Assembly (NCBI RefSeq): GCF_000003605.2
Contig: NW_003123907.1
Span: 2,375-62,343, forward strand
DNA from: Saccoglossus kowalevskii
Taxonomy: Eukaryota > Hemichordata > Enteropneusta > Harrimaniidae
Length of the DNA stretch: 59,969 nucleotides
Direction: 5' to 3'
Part shown: positions 38,901-52,500 of the stretch, in pieces
Numbering within the stretch: position 1 is the first letter of the stretch
Layout: each line of letters starts with the position of its first letter
Translations under genes and position numbers: made by a program
Notes under the pieces: model-generated
Told to the model about the DNA's origin: nothing
Seen by the model: the letters and a program-made list of their open reading frames with translations, nothing else
Database searches by the model: none

Positions 38901-41289
38901 ATGTTTAATACATCTTTTTCTTCTAATTTTGATTTTTTTGGTCTTATATTGCTATACTACATTATGACTTCCAATTAAACAAAAAAAATGGTAATTGTGA
39001 GCATGTACCATATTCTCTGCATGATAAGATATTATAGGTTCTCTGTAAAAACATTTGTTTACATGAAAATTGCCAAGCATATTTGGTATTCATCAAACAT
39101 GCCTAAATAAGCCCTTTTTCTTACCTAGGCTATATACTGCTGTTGGAATTACGTGCATGTAATTGTGTTTCTAATGAAGCAAATATGTTTGCATATACAT
39201 GTAGTTCTTTTAAATCTCTCCTATTAGGTTTTAGAATGCATTACCTAGTATATTCAGTGGTAGCTAGAATTAACACTAATGATTAGATTTTGAAAGCTGC
39301 AGTGCAATTGTGCAAAATGGAATATCACAGTTTACATTCTTATTAGTCAATCTGTGCACAACTGAAAGTAGAGAATACATTACCCATTTGCTTGACAGAA
39401 CACTTTAACCAACCAATTACATATCTAATAAAATCACATGTACCCGCAAGTGTATTGAAAGTGTACCACACTAACATCAGTCATAAAAACTTTGCATGTA
39501 CATGTACTATTAGAACAAATACAGGAGTCCAATATCATGGTTGTATTAGAAGTGTACTATCTCCACAGTTCATCAACTAATCAAAAAAAATTCTTACAAG
39601 GTTAGATTTGACATCTATAAAAGACTAAATCGTTAACTCAATTACCCATTTGTTAATTATCTTCAGTTAACTGATTCAAGGTTTTTCTCTAAAACCCATT
39701 TGTATGATATGCAGTGGAGGATGTAAGGACATATGCATAACTTGTGTTTTCAAGGAATATGGTGTAATGTGGATGAGTGATCATGGAATCCATTTAGGTT
39801 GCAAAAATGTAATCTGTTATCCATTTTTTTTGAACCAATATGGTGTTTGATGTTGATAAAAAGTAGGAGATTTATGATGATAAAAAATTTAGTTTTTGCA
39901 AAGAATAAGATTGTTTTTAATTTTGCCTAACATATGCACATGAGAGTAACAAACATGGTGACAGTCTGACATGTAGGCCTTACTAGCAGACAGGAGTATA
40001 GAAAAACTTGCCACAATTAATGATTATGATACTTTACCAATTGAATCATCGATCAAGGGCACTTAATCACAAGATGAAAAAAATTCTTGCAAAAATTAAT
40101 TCATGGCATGATTTGATAGCAAACATAAACAACTCGTTGACATATGCAATATACCATTATTGTTGTTTGTTTATGGCCAATTAAATTGTCATAAATATTT
40201 TATGGCAAACAATACCACCCATTGCTTCATTAAACTCAGAACTTCGAATATACTTACATTAGTGGGGAATTGCCTATACTTATTGAAAATAAACAGACTC
40301 GGTAACTTTTTCTTTAAAAATACAGACTGATTTGATTAAAGCCTGTCACATGATGACTAGTTTATTTATGTTTTCTCAAACTTTGACAAGCATGTACTGA
40401 TTTATTCTACCAAATAGCACTGGGGTTACATGAATGATTTGGTATATTCCATCTAGTCACTGGCTTGTTTTGAAATGTACAAAGTGTACTTGATTAATGA
40501 AATCAATGGATAATGCTGTCTCAGAATTAAATCTTATGTTACATGCTACTTTGCACGGCTGAAATACATCATTTGACATAAAGCCATAAATTTCAATGTT
40601 TACTCTATTTTCAGCTTAGTGAATGAAAAGTTTTGTATCTGGTGATTTTTCATTGGAAGCCTCTGTACTATGGCTGCCCATTATTCAAGCATGATTTTTC
40701 CCAAGTGGCAAAAATCTTTATATTTTGTCTGTTCTTTTAATGTTATGGATTTTAGTCTGGCGCCAGATGAAGATAGGAATGGTCAATGCCTCAGCTGTTT
40801 TCTTGTTCACCTGAGACTATACTTTTAACAATTGTCCTGAATAAACATCACAAACAATTTAAAGACTTTTTCTCATGGGAATGTCGTGCTGTCCAGATTT
40901 ATTAAATTTGTTTGTTACATGTGACTCACATTTGAAGCTTCGTATTGTCATTTTGGTCCACATTTCAATACAACTCTGAATGTTCCTACCATAAAATTGG
41001 TTTTACTGTTCAGTATAAACTTGAAATAGTTTTATCAAAAATGTACAAATCTTACACTTTATGTGTAGCAATATTCATAGCTAACACTATAAAACAAATG
41101 GATTTTACTCCTTAATATGCAAATTAAATTGTCATTCTACAGTTAAAATAATCTATAGACACATTAAGTGCAGTACTTTTAGATTTAGTTTAAAAATTAA
41201 GTGCCACTGTACTAGTTGCTGCTTTTGATATGGGTCCCATGTGATGTGTACAATTGCATGTAAAATACAATGATGATAGTAGATCTTTA

Positions 41290-41322
41290 ACATTTTTAGT
41301 GTGCAAAATGCACTAAAAATGT
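41290..41322. repeat. Short perfect hairpin
   Basis: ACATTTTTAGTG and its exact complement are separated by 9 bases. It is small and AT-rich, so it may be incidental. Confidence 0.5.
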
Positions 41323-44300
41323 ATGGACATTGTTCAATAAATGTACTAATCACTGGTACATTGTTCATTGTTGAGTACCGGTGGAAAACCTGTGAAGCGG
41401 CTCAGTATTTGAATTATTATATTCCCAGTAAATTTTTCATTGCATTTTATTTGAAACCAAAGCAATAATAAAGAAATGTAGAATAACATTTGTACAATGT
41501 CTGAATTATGATATTATGCCATAATCATATACAAGATCAACAATAGTATATGCATCTAGAATTTATTTTCCCATAATTCAATTCACTATTATAAATTACA
41601 TGAACCATGGCCACTTGATGGTTATGACGAGCAATACTTCATGTTTATGTGGTGTACATGATGGCCATGGCATACAGTTGTACCTGTACCTATAATTTAT
41701 TTATCATTCATATTAAATGTGGTCAATTCGATAAATACATATTTACTATGTGATGAAAATATGCATCATATCTCTTTTATTGCGAGAACATTTTCCTATA
41801 TTTGGACATTATTAAGTTCAAATTTGGTATGCGACTTGTGAAGGATGATTAGATTATCATAACAGTAATGGCCTCCTGTGTCTAATGGTCTTTTAGAACT
41901 TAATGTCAATGTCTAGAAAGTTAATGTAGTTGAACTGAATCAAAGCCTTGTAGATACCCAGGATCTAGTAGACAAGCTCCTGATTTTAAATTAATGGTAC
42001 CATATCAACCATGCCAGGAATGCATCTGCCCATTAGGGATTATTTAGATTTTACTAAATCTGCCAAGAAAGTGAAGCAATTGTAATTACAAAGAATATGA
42101 GTACAAAGAGAAGACAATTTTGAATCCTAATTCTTGATTTCATTTGCAAAATGCTGAAAGGGATTTGTGTTGTTGCTTTTTAAAATTGTGTACATTGTTT
42201 AAGCTAAGCAATGTTGAATATTTGTGGAGTACACCTTAAAAAAGATGCTGGAAGACATTAAGTTTGACACATCTTTATAGTTTCATACCCCTCTTTTATA
42301 TTAATTCTTTAAAATATAATTTAAGACATATTGTTTTAATGTTTGAGATTCAAAAGTTCCCAAAAATTAATATTGATTAAAATTTTGACCCTTGGCTCCA
42401 AAATTAGGGTTTATTTCAAGAAATATTGAAGAAAAAATGTACAGAAAAATTTGAGCGATATAGTAAAAACATAGTAACATAAAAACATAGTAAAATTATT
42501 GATTACCTTGCCCATAATTTGTGAACTGTGTTGTGATTTATGATGAAATTCATATCATAACGGTTTCAAACTCATTGAAATGAATAATTTATCAAAAAAA
42601 AACAACAAAAGAATTAGGTATAATTCTTTGGAGTAGGAGTTTGTAGGGGGGGGGGATTCACTGCACTTTCAGTTTAGTAGAGGTGTATGGGCCAAAGGTC
42701 TAACATCATTTTAAAGCAAGTCATGATTTAGTATAACTAAATAAATAACTGTATGCTCTCTAATAAATGACAGCAGTGTTTGTTCACTGGATGATAATAT
42801 TGTAAAGTTTGAGAAAGATTGAATACAAATTAATGAGTTATCCTGATCACAAGAAGTGTAAAGTGTAACGATGACGACAATGCTGCCACTGTCGAAAATG
42901 GTGACAGACATACCTGGCCACTTTATTATCATCACAACCAAGTTAAAAATCCAAAGACTATAATGAAACTTATTGAGAAATTTAATTGTAAAGTAGTATT
43001 TCTAGGTATCGTTCAATTGCTCTTTTATGTGTAACTTTTACTAGCAGGACAGTAGCTAAAAGCTGGTAGCAATTGTATTACATTGAATGTATATCATTGT
43101 AGTTATGATTTTATTCAATCAGAACATTGAATATTATAATAAATATGTAGATTGTATAAGAACACAGTTTCAAACACAACTGCTGAAATTTTGAGTTTTA
43201 TAAATTCCTATTTCTACTTAAAATTGGTATGGGAATTGCTCACCAACAAAAGTACCATATGTCCTCTTCTGTTGATATTTATAAAGATAATTTAAAGCAG
43301 ATACAAGATGGAAATATATTGGTACATTAAAATTATATACAATGCTTTAGAATTGTACAGGTAGAGGAAAATCTGAAATACGGTGTTCATTAGTAAATGG
43401 TCATCCAATTAGAAAGCCTTTCAGTTGGAGGAGAATATAGTGTATTAACTTTTATTGAATATCTTGCTTATTATTCAACTTTCAGTAAATGCATACCCAA
43501 ATTAATCTGCTTGATCAAGTCCAATATGACTTTTATTTAATTATATATGGCTGCATATTTTCAGCACATGAATTTGATAATTTTTTTTCCTTTGGTTACC
43601 ATAAAATATTCATCAAATTTTCAAAAATAATGTTGAAAAAGTACTAGTGAAAACTGATGACTTGAATCAAATTGAGAAATAGTGTTATTTTTCAGTAACA
43701 AAACTACATTATATATTATGTGAAAAACTATTTTATTTTGTGCTAAAAGGCAATTGTAAATTGGTTTAATAATAAATCAAACGCTGTAGCTCTGAAATTA
43801 CAACTATAAATTATGAAGTATCTATTCTAGTTTTATCATCTCTATATACATGTAATAAAAAACATAATTGCATAACATGGATGTTATGATATGTCATCGA
43901 TATGTCTGAGTCTGTACATCTCTCTAACCACATATCTTGTTCAAATGATGTTTCAAATGCCAGTCATCTATTCAAATTAAAATCATTGATTATATGCACA
44001 GTGATCTTAAGATAATATTAATTTTAATACATGTACATGTGGATGTGCTTAATTATGCAGTCATGTTACACTGATATTCTAAAAACCATTCATTTGCCTT
44101 GGGTGAAACTCAATGAAACTTTCAGTTAATTGGAATAATTGCAAGATCTTATTATTTGTGGGTTTGAATCTGTATCTGACTACAGATGAAGATTTTATTC
44201 TAGGCCATGATTTAACAATTTTCTCAAAATTAAAATCATTCCCTTATTCACATTTATTGCGAATTGTTGCAACTGTAAACCTAGTGTACCGGTATTTGTA

Positions 44301-47300
44301 CTTCATGTATGTCTGGTATGTTCAGAAGGTCAAGCAACATATAACCAATAAAAAATAATTGACTAACCATTTGTCTCATCTATCAATTTTTCAAATAACT
44401 TACGAAAAGTCACCATCCATGACCATGTACATCCTGTCTTTAAATAAATGTATGACACCTCTGAATATTATCAATCTCTGTGTTATTTGTAGACAATGTA
44501 AACTGAAGAAATACATTTTGGAGTCATTTCTCAAAATAATAAATGTTATTTTTCAAATCTTTATGGGATAATATGCTATGTTGACCAAATGAACTTTATA
44601 GATAATTATATGTTAATCCCACAATATTTTCTCTTAGTCTTATGTCTGCAAACACAAGATTAATGCCTGTGTTTTGTATCAATCTGAGCCATAGTTGAGG
44701 ATTGATGCTACTTCAGCGATAATCACAAGTTTTTGCTTTATGTTAACCTAAGGGAAAACATTGTCAGATTACATGCCTAATTCCACAGTTTGAATTAGTG
44801 AAATGACTGAGTGTATTAGAAGTAGAATTTTTGCTGAAATAACAGTTACACTGCATACCACTGTATCATTGTATGTGCAAGTGTGCTTATTATTTTGAAC
44901 ATGATGGTGTTTTATTTCATGCACTTTACATACTCTGTGTGACAATTCTGCTCCTTTGATATTTGCAGCAATTTGCTTGAATTTTTTAGAAATCTTTTGA
45001 AAGGACAGGATACATGAGCTTGTAAACAATAACCATTTTTACCACAATCTGTAGTTATCAAACAGTATATAAATCCAGAAGCCCTGAACAACCGTCAGGT
45101 AGCACGTATAATTGTAGTTAACACTGTGGAGATAATGCACATTATGCATGTGATATTTTAAATGAATAAAACGTTAAAAGGCTAATTAAAAAAATGGCAT
45201 TAAATAAAATCTAGCTGTTGTTGATTTGCATTGTATCTACCGGGTAATGTTTATTGGTAGATAGATTGGTAGACTCAAATCTGCCTGTTAATCAGCTACT
45301 TTACATATTAACTATTTTATTTGAACACTATTCTAAACTTATTTCAAGAACCATTTATCAGACTTAGTATGCAGATGTTATGAGACAAGTGTTCAGGTTC
45401 TGAAAAATTCTTGAATATTAATCAGCTTAATTTGCATAATTAATAGTTATAAAAATATTCTCATTTTTGTGGATGATTTCAACATGCATCACATCAAATA
45501 GTTCATGAATGAATATTTAAAATTTGAATGTCATATTACTTGACTTTATGTATATTTAAAACTCTTCTCTGATAATTGGGAGTTCTGTCATCTACAAATA
45601 AGAACACTCAAGAAACTCTTACTCTTTACCGCACCAAAGCACCAATGCAGTGTATTTAATTTCGAGAATGTTGAAAAATCAAAATCTGTCAAATGTTCAA
45701 TGTTAATATTATATGGTAATTGTGGAAGTAAAACAAATGGGACCCTTATTTAGACTCAATAAATAAAAGCAGTGCATGGCAAAATAGATAACAAAATGAC
45801 AGATTCAGTACAATTGAAAAGTTATTTATATTTTATTGTGAGCAAGTATTGCATGTGAAAAATATTAACTTGTGATCAAAATATTGAATTTGAGGGGGGA
45901 ACTATAGAACCGCATGGTGAGCTAAGTTTTGTTGCATTGAACTTTGAACTTGAACATTTTATGAGCCTACGTGCAGGTACATGTATGAAGAATTGTGCCA
46001 TGTATTAGGATGGATTGCTGTAGAGATCATCAGTACTTGTTTATTATCTAGTCTATGTCAGGCGCAATTACTTCCCCTATCACTTAACTTCTTCAATCTT
46101 ACTATTTATTGTGCAGATTACAAAGTTGTCAGTGATTTGTGTGAGTTTACTGCCTAATGAACTAACTGTAGTGAAGAGTTTGATATTCTAGTTTAACGTA
46201 TTCAACAAGATCATCATCAGATAGACTTACATTTCAGCCAGAGTACCCTGTGAAGTGAGGTAAATAAAATCTTGTTGATTAAGAACAATTGTTAATTTAG
46301 AACTTAAATATTCATTAGCAGAGCTCTACATATAAAACTGAATATATATATACCATATTTGTTCTATTAGAGGTACATGTACATGTACATACACTTAACA
46401 TTTGTGTAAATAACTTGTTAGTTGTATTTGAAATCCAAAAAAATAGTTTGTAGCTCACATATCTGATACATTTGTACCTGAGAAATTATTCATATTAAAG
46501 ATATACGTTATTTATACATATAGCATCAAAAACAATTATGTTCATTCTGTCAACAAATTTGCATTCATTTACAATTTATTTTAATGCTGCTATGCATTAG
46601 TCAATATGATCACCGTACTGCTTCTGTGCATACTGTATTGTATTCTTTTGCTAGCAGAGAATATGAATTTATTTAGGAGACTGATGTCCATACATTTGTA
46701 TTTTGAAATTTTATAATTATCTACTTTTGGTCTGCATCAAAGGTTAGAGTTACTTACAGAATCATTGGAAGAAAAATGAAAGATGAAAAAAAAAAGAATA
46801 ATGATTATAACACCCCTGCTGTTGAACAAATGAGATAACTACCTCATAGTATGAAGGATGTCCCAGCAGGCCTCAGGGAAATTATAACTCAAGTTGCTAT
46901 TTTAAGTTCAGAATGAGGTTAAATATCATGGCTCATCCTCCTAATATTCTTGGTCTTGTCAGTCAGTGTAATTTATTCCACTCAGATTCAAGAAACCACC
47001 TCCATAATATGCCACATGAATGATAATGAACCATTTTGTACATTTGGGTCTTACTTTTACAGTTCAGTACTAATGCTTCTGGCACTATCATGGGTGAACC
47101 TTTATAAATTGAAAGTATGTATTATAATTGATGATTAATGTTCTGACAGATTTTTGGATGTATATTTTCTCAACCACATTTGGTGGTATTGGAATTAAAG
47201 TGTTGAATTTCCTGAGTCTTGTATTCATAATGGTGTAATGGACATGTTGGCCTCCATTACGTTTATGTTAAGATAATTAGTGTTAGTATAAATAACTTTC

Positions 47301-48458
47301 TTGCTTAGTCTAATATTAAATGTCTGTAATGGGTTTATATTAGTAGGTTAATGAGTTGGGATGATTGATTATTATGGGCTTATCCTCCACCATGTCCAGA
47401 TACTAGATTATGCATTGTGTCTGAAAGTCTGCTTCTTGATCTTATTTTATTGCAAAAACTAGATGCTTTGTGATGACTACAGTTTGTCAGCCTTCCAGGA
47501 ATTAGTAGTTGATGGGCGTGTACCCACAGGTATTACAGTAAGTGGACCTAAGCATATTTAATGGGAGGTCGTTTTGGCGATCGCTGCTTCAGAATGACCC
47601 TTTCTTCTTGAGTCTCAGAGGAAAAGCATGAGAAAAATGAAAATCAAGAATAATCCGCTTCAAAAGAAATGTCTCAACACTGCATATTCAGATGACAAGA
47701 GGAGTTCTTGTGGACATGCTAGTCTCATCAACATTTTTGTACGAAAATATATTTATTATTAGAGTAGTAGAAAAATTTACTTCTTTTAAAGAAAGTAAAC
47801 AATAAATGTTTTCATGCACTAGATTATACCTCTTCCATGTGATATACATTGAGCTATGAGATATTTATTCACCTTGTTCTGACACTATTAGATATAGCCA
47901 TGTGATGTCCTGACACTTTGTGATATATTACTTTCTTGCTTTGCAAATATTGAAAATCATGAATAATAAGTTTACATATGTTATAGTTATGAAATATAAC
48001 TATACAAGCTACAGGCTATATGTATGTGATATTTATCTCAACATGTCAGAGTACATGGTTCCAATTTAGCACACTTGCATCATCTTGCTGGCAGTAAAAT
48101 GCACATTTTCTGAAGGTCAAGGCATTACACCTGTAACTCATTTACTCTGTAGGCTGTGCTCAATTTAGTACTATGCCTATCATCTAATTGATCAATATAC
48201 CACTACAACATGTTAAACTAATTTGGATTTGTGAATAGTGCCAGTAATTACTTTGACCTTGATGTTAGGAAACTTTTTTTTGGGGGGGGGGGGCACTGCT
48301 TGATACAATTCAGTGAGGCTTATATTCAAGTGTGATGGGTATTGTGACACTCATGACACTTAAAATCAGGTCATATTAATGCTGGTACATTGTGGCATAC
48401 ATTTGTTGCATGATCGAGGAATACTCAAATCCATACATGTAACTAATATAATTGATCT

Positions 48459-48566
48459 GAATCGCATTTCAAAAATAGCTTACATGTGCTGTGAATAAAT
48501 AATTATTTTTATAATAATTAATCAGAATCATGTTTCAAAAATATCTTACATGTGCTGTGAATAAAT
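48459..48566. repeat. Tandem duplication of about 42 bp (66-bp spacing)
   Basis: Copies at 48459-48500 and 48525-48566 share TTACATGTGCTGTGAATAAAT and the preceding TTTCAAAAATA, separated by 24 AT-rich bases. Confidence 0.8.
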
Positions 48567-49474
48567 TTCACTATTTTGATATTTTGAGCAATACTGTGTT
48601 TTAATTTCATGAATTTGTCAAAGAAACAATGAGTTTTATTGTTATTTTACATGTTGACGTATATTTAATTTAGCAGATTTTACTTATCAGCGAAAATAGC
48701 AAAATAAAACCTGGTAAATGATTAATGCATTTACAGTATACATGTATAATAATTTCCCATTTAATGTTATGTCACATGTGTCTTTTTTTTATGTTTGTCG
48801 GATGCCATATACTGGTAGAGAACATCCAATGAGTGATCATGTAATATCGTATTAATTTTGATATTTATCACATTTCCAGCAGGTTCATCCAGGTTTCACC
48901 AGCAAAAACTATCATTAGAATTGTTATTTGTGTGCGTGTATCCTTTAAGCTCATTCTATTCACTTGCATACAGCAAAATGTATTCCTTGAACATGTGTTG
49001 CGGCAAGTTTATCAGCTGTGATAAAACAAATAATTAATTTTTGGAACCATCAAAATATTAACTGTTATAGAAATACATTGGCAAATTGTTGGCTAGTTTA
49101 TCAGCAGTCTTCATGCATCTTTAACAGTAAATCCACAAGCAGTAGTGGCGGTTCAGAAATTGAATTCTGTGCATTGCCACTGTAAGGTTAGAAAATTAGA
49201 AACAACGATTTTAAACGAAAACGTGAATTTGTGAATGCATGAAACTATTATAAATATAGCAAGAACATTCAGATTGAACATATTTCAAACATTTTTCACA
49301 AAAATAATTCGTCTAGTTGTTGAACGAGATATGTTTTGACATCGTAGGAGGTGACTAGTTGGTAACTTCACAATTTCAAACTGTGTATAAGAACCAATCA
49401 GATTGGCAGCTCAGTATGGAAAAATATTACATGGTTTTATACTACTGCATGATACATGTGATAAATATGATATG

Positions 49475-49586
49475 AGGTTATTAAGAGAATACCTCAAAGT
49501 ATGCCAGAAGACAGTACAGCTGGAGTATCGACCGACATGCAGCATACTGTCTGAGTGCATACTTTGAAGTATTCTCGTAATAACCT
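49475..49586. repeat. 112-bp foldback element (42-bp arms, 28-bp loop)
   Basis: Left arm 49475-49516 and right arm 49545-49586 are complementary over 42 positions with about six mismatches. The loop 49517-49544 is more CpG-rich than the surroundings. Arm length, loop size and mismatch pattern would fit a hairpin-RNA or microRNA-like precursor on either strand, or a small MITE. A 62-codon minus-strand frame overlaps it but is explained by the inverted repeat. Confidence 0.8.
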
Positions 49587-52500
49587 TATTATTATACATC
49601 TTTTCCTTCCATGGTTACATCATAGGACTGCCAAAATCCAAATAGTTTAGAACAGAATCAGCGAACTTCTTTGTGTGGAGTTCGGTCAAACGCTGATGGC
49701 AGCCATGTTTGTTTACTATTAGAGAACGCTTACGCGTGTAATCATTCCAACTTTGGAACTCGCATTTCCTAATATAGTAGGATGAAAATACCCTGTAAAA
49801 TACCGCAAAAATATGGCACGCTGTAACTTATGGCTTTACGGTGACAGATGTATAATAATATTATATAACTGCATTTCATGCAGGACACATTGATGCGTAT
49901 ACATATCACATAGTTAATCATCACATACATGTACTAGAACAGCTCAGCAGTGAAAACAAAGAGCACATATGGCTCGCAGTGTTGAGAATATGGCATCCAG
50001 TGGAAGAGGATGTAAACCTGTCAGTTCTGTATGTTTTCCTGTCCTAAGTGCATGTAAAAAATAGCTTGTATCCTAAAAGAGGGTTCTGTGAAAGATGCGC
50101 CTTCTGCCTAACAGGTTTTCCCTGTTTTATTTGTTTTGGACTATAGAAATATAATTTATTCTCTCAGTCTGATGTAAAGCAGACACCTATGATTACCACC
50201 AGAGAAGCATTAATTGGGTAATTGTGTCTGAAGACGTCAAACTAAGAGAAAATATTGTTGGATTGTATATAAATAAATTTAGATTAATATCTTTCTACAT
50301 ATTTTTATATACAACATGGTATGATGAAATTTACCCTGTATTATGAATGACATAAAAAAGTATTATGTAATGTTTATTATATATTTTTATAATAATCCCT
50401 ATACAAGTCTCAGCAGCTTTATTGGAGATGATTGTTCGATTCAGCAACACTTGAAGTAAATGCAATGAAATTACACTGTTGATTTTCCCAATAATGATCC
50501 AATTTACAGACTTTTCAGTGTGTGTTAATAGTTGCATCATTTCTGACATGAGCAAGTTAATGCACTTCTAGCACCGCACTGTAAATCCTATTACAGGTAT
50601 ATATCACTTTTGCCAATTCAAATTTTCTTTAATTTTCTCTGACTGAACATCATTATTTTTTCCCACCAAAATTTGCATGCAAAATGTCGCTCATTTTCTT
50701 ATATTTTATCTATAATTTTAGAGAATTTTTGACCAAATTGAGGTAATTTTTTACAAAACATAATTTGTGTCTTGTGAAATTAAACTTGTTTCATAAAATC
50801 ACCATCAATGTAATTGTAGCATTAGACCTTGGATCATGTTTTTATTTTTTTTGTACTTTTTTATTCATTTGTTATAGCATGTTTGTTTAGTCCTTGTCAA
50901 ACATAGTCTGAAATGACTGGGGCCTTGTGTTTTAGAGTCTGTCTGCTCACATTTTTTGGACATGCCTGGACCAGACTGGCAGTCATTTCTTTTTCTTTGA
51001 ATTAATTATTTGTTTCTCAAATACAGCTTTCCTATTTTCTTAATAAATGCAAGACACAATGTCTTGAATGTTGTCTTTAATTTATTCAAATTTCAATGAA
51101 ATTTATTTTACATTTCTATCACATGGTTTCTGTTATTTTCATGTGTTCTTGACCATTTCTTGAATGTACACGTGCCTTACCTGTTTTTTTTCAAAGTACC
51201 AGAGGTTAGTGCAAAGATGAGACATAATAATATGCATCTTGATTTGTTTTACATTTTGATGACCTCTGCCAGACATGTGTACCTTAGCCAATTTCATATA
51301 ATCTAAGGATTGACATCACTCTTGGTGAATTACTGATGCATGTCCTCTTGGTTTGAAATTTGATTCAAAATGACCAACTTGTGGCAATGTTGGTTTTATT
51401 TTATGTGTTCTTATTACATGTACCTAATGAAATTAAGTATTCATGTCACTAGTAACATTACTGTTGACTTTGGCCACCTTGCTTATGCTAATGTTAATTA
51501 AATGTACTATATATGGCATTGGGTGTAATAAATCATGAGGAATTTTTTAATATCAAGATTGTAATGGAAGCTATAAACATGGATTAGCCGACTACTAACT
51601 AGAATGTTGGATCTGTGCTACTCCTATTTCCTTATGCCATCACTGCCTAGTGATTATTGTTGTCAAGGTTAAAATTGAATTTGAAGAATGTACAGATTAA
51701 TCTTGGCCCATCAGTCACAATGTGAATTCAGTCATGCAACACTGAATGAAAACAAGAAGGGAAATTACTAGGATTGTCGAAGGTTAGCTCATGTGTGTTG
51801 CCAATAATTAATGGCTTATAAGTTCAGCCTAGCAGTCTCTATCAGTCTCTGAAGGCATAATACAACTTGTACCACTCACTGATAGGCAGGCCTCACCTGA
51901 CAAACAAGATGGCTGACTGGAAGCCATTTGTTGTAAAAATGTTTTTTATATACACACATACCGGATGAAATATTCTTTTCTGTTATGATATTGCCCCTGT
52001 GTCCATTGTCCATTGCAAGCTTCACAGTTCATATGTGAACCTTGCATAATAATTAGCTGTTTTACATTAGACCTTTCATGTAATTCTGCATAATAATACA
52101 CGCAACTAGCATATTTATTGGTATGTTTCATGATATGCTTCTATTAGAACTAGTTAAATATTGTGTGATACATGTATCTTGACAGTAAACATCTTAGTTA
52201 TGCTATTATATCATGGCATATAGTGAATTGAATTTAAACAGTGCTTGTTCTTCATATTGAATGACCTGCTGAACCTCTTTAGTCAAATTAGTGTCTTATG
52301 GTGTGAATATTCAAAATATTTTTCTTTAAAGTTATCATGACCGACTTGTTTTTAGTAGATATGATTTGGTCTCACAACTACATGTATCAGTGATCAATCT
52401 AGTCACTACACACGACAGGAAATATAGTTTGAGAGCTGTTTAGTTCAATCAACAGACAAATCACTGTTATCATTCTATGATCCTATAAGTTCTGTCCTTC

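Larger units (their letters stand above)
35132..49474. other. CpG-poor, AT-rich stretch, probably intronic
   Basis: No recognisable exon. CpG is sparse: 14 in about 36001-36960, 8 in 40021-40980 and about 4 in 42961-43980. It holds two foldbacks (35839-35918, 41290-41322), a GGGCCGG/CCGGCCC hairpin near 37731-37750, poly-G runs at 42646-42655 and 48282-48293, and a short tandem duplication (48459-48566). Open frames, for example 44113-44358 and 42711-42941, have no recognisable features. Confidence 0.55.

Noticed and set aside
50910-50989. GAAATGACTG/CAGTCATTTC inverted repeat with a 60-base spacer
   Set aside because: Only 10 bp and no further pairing in between; weak compared with the element at 49475.
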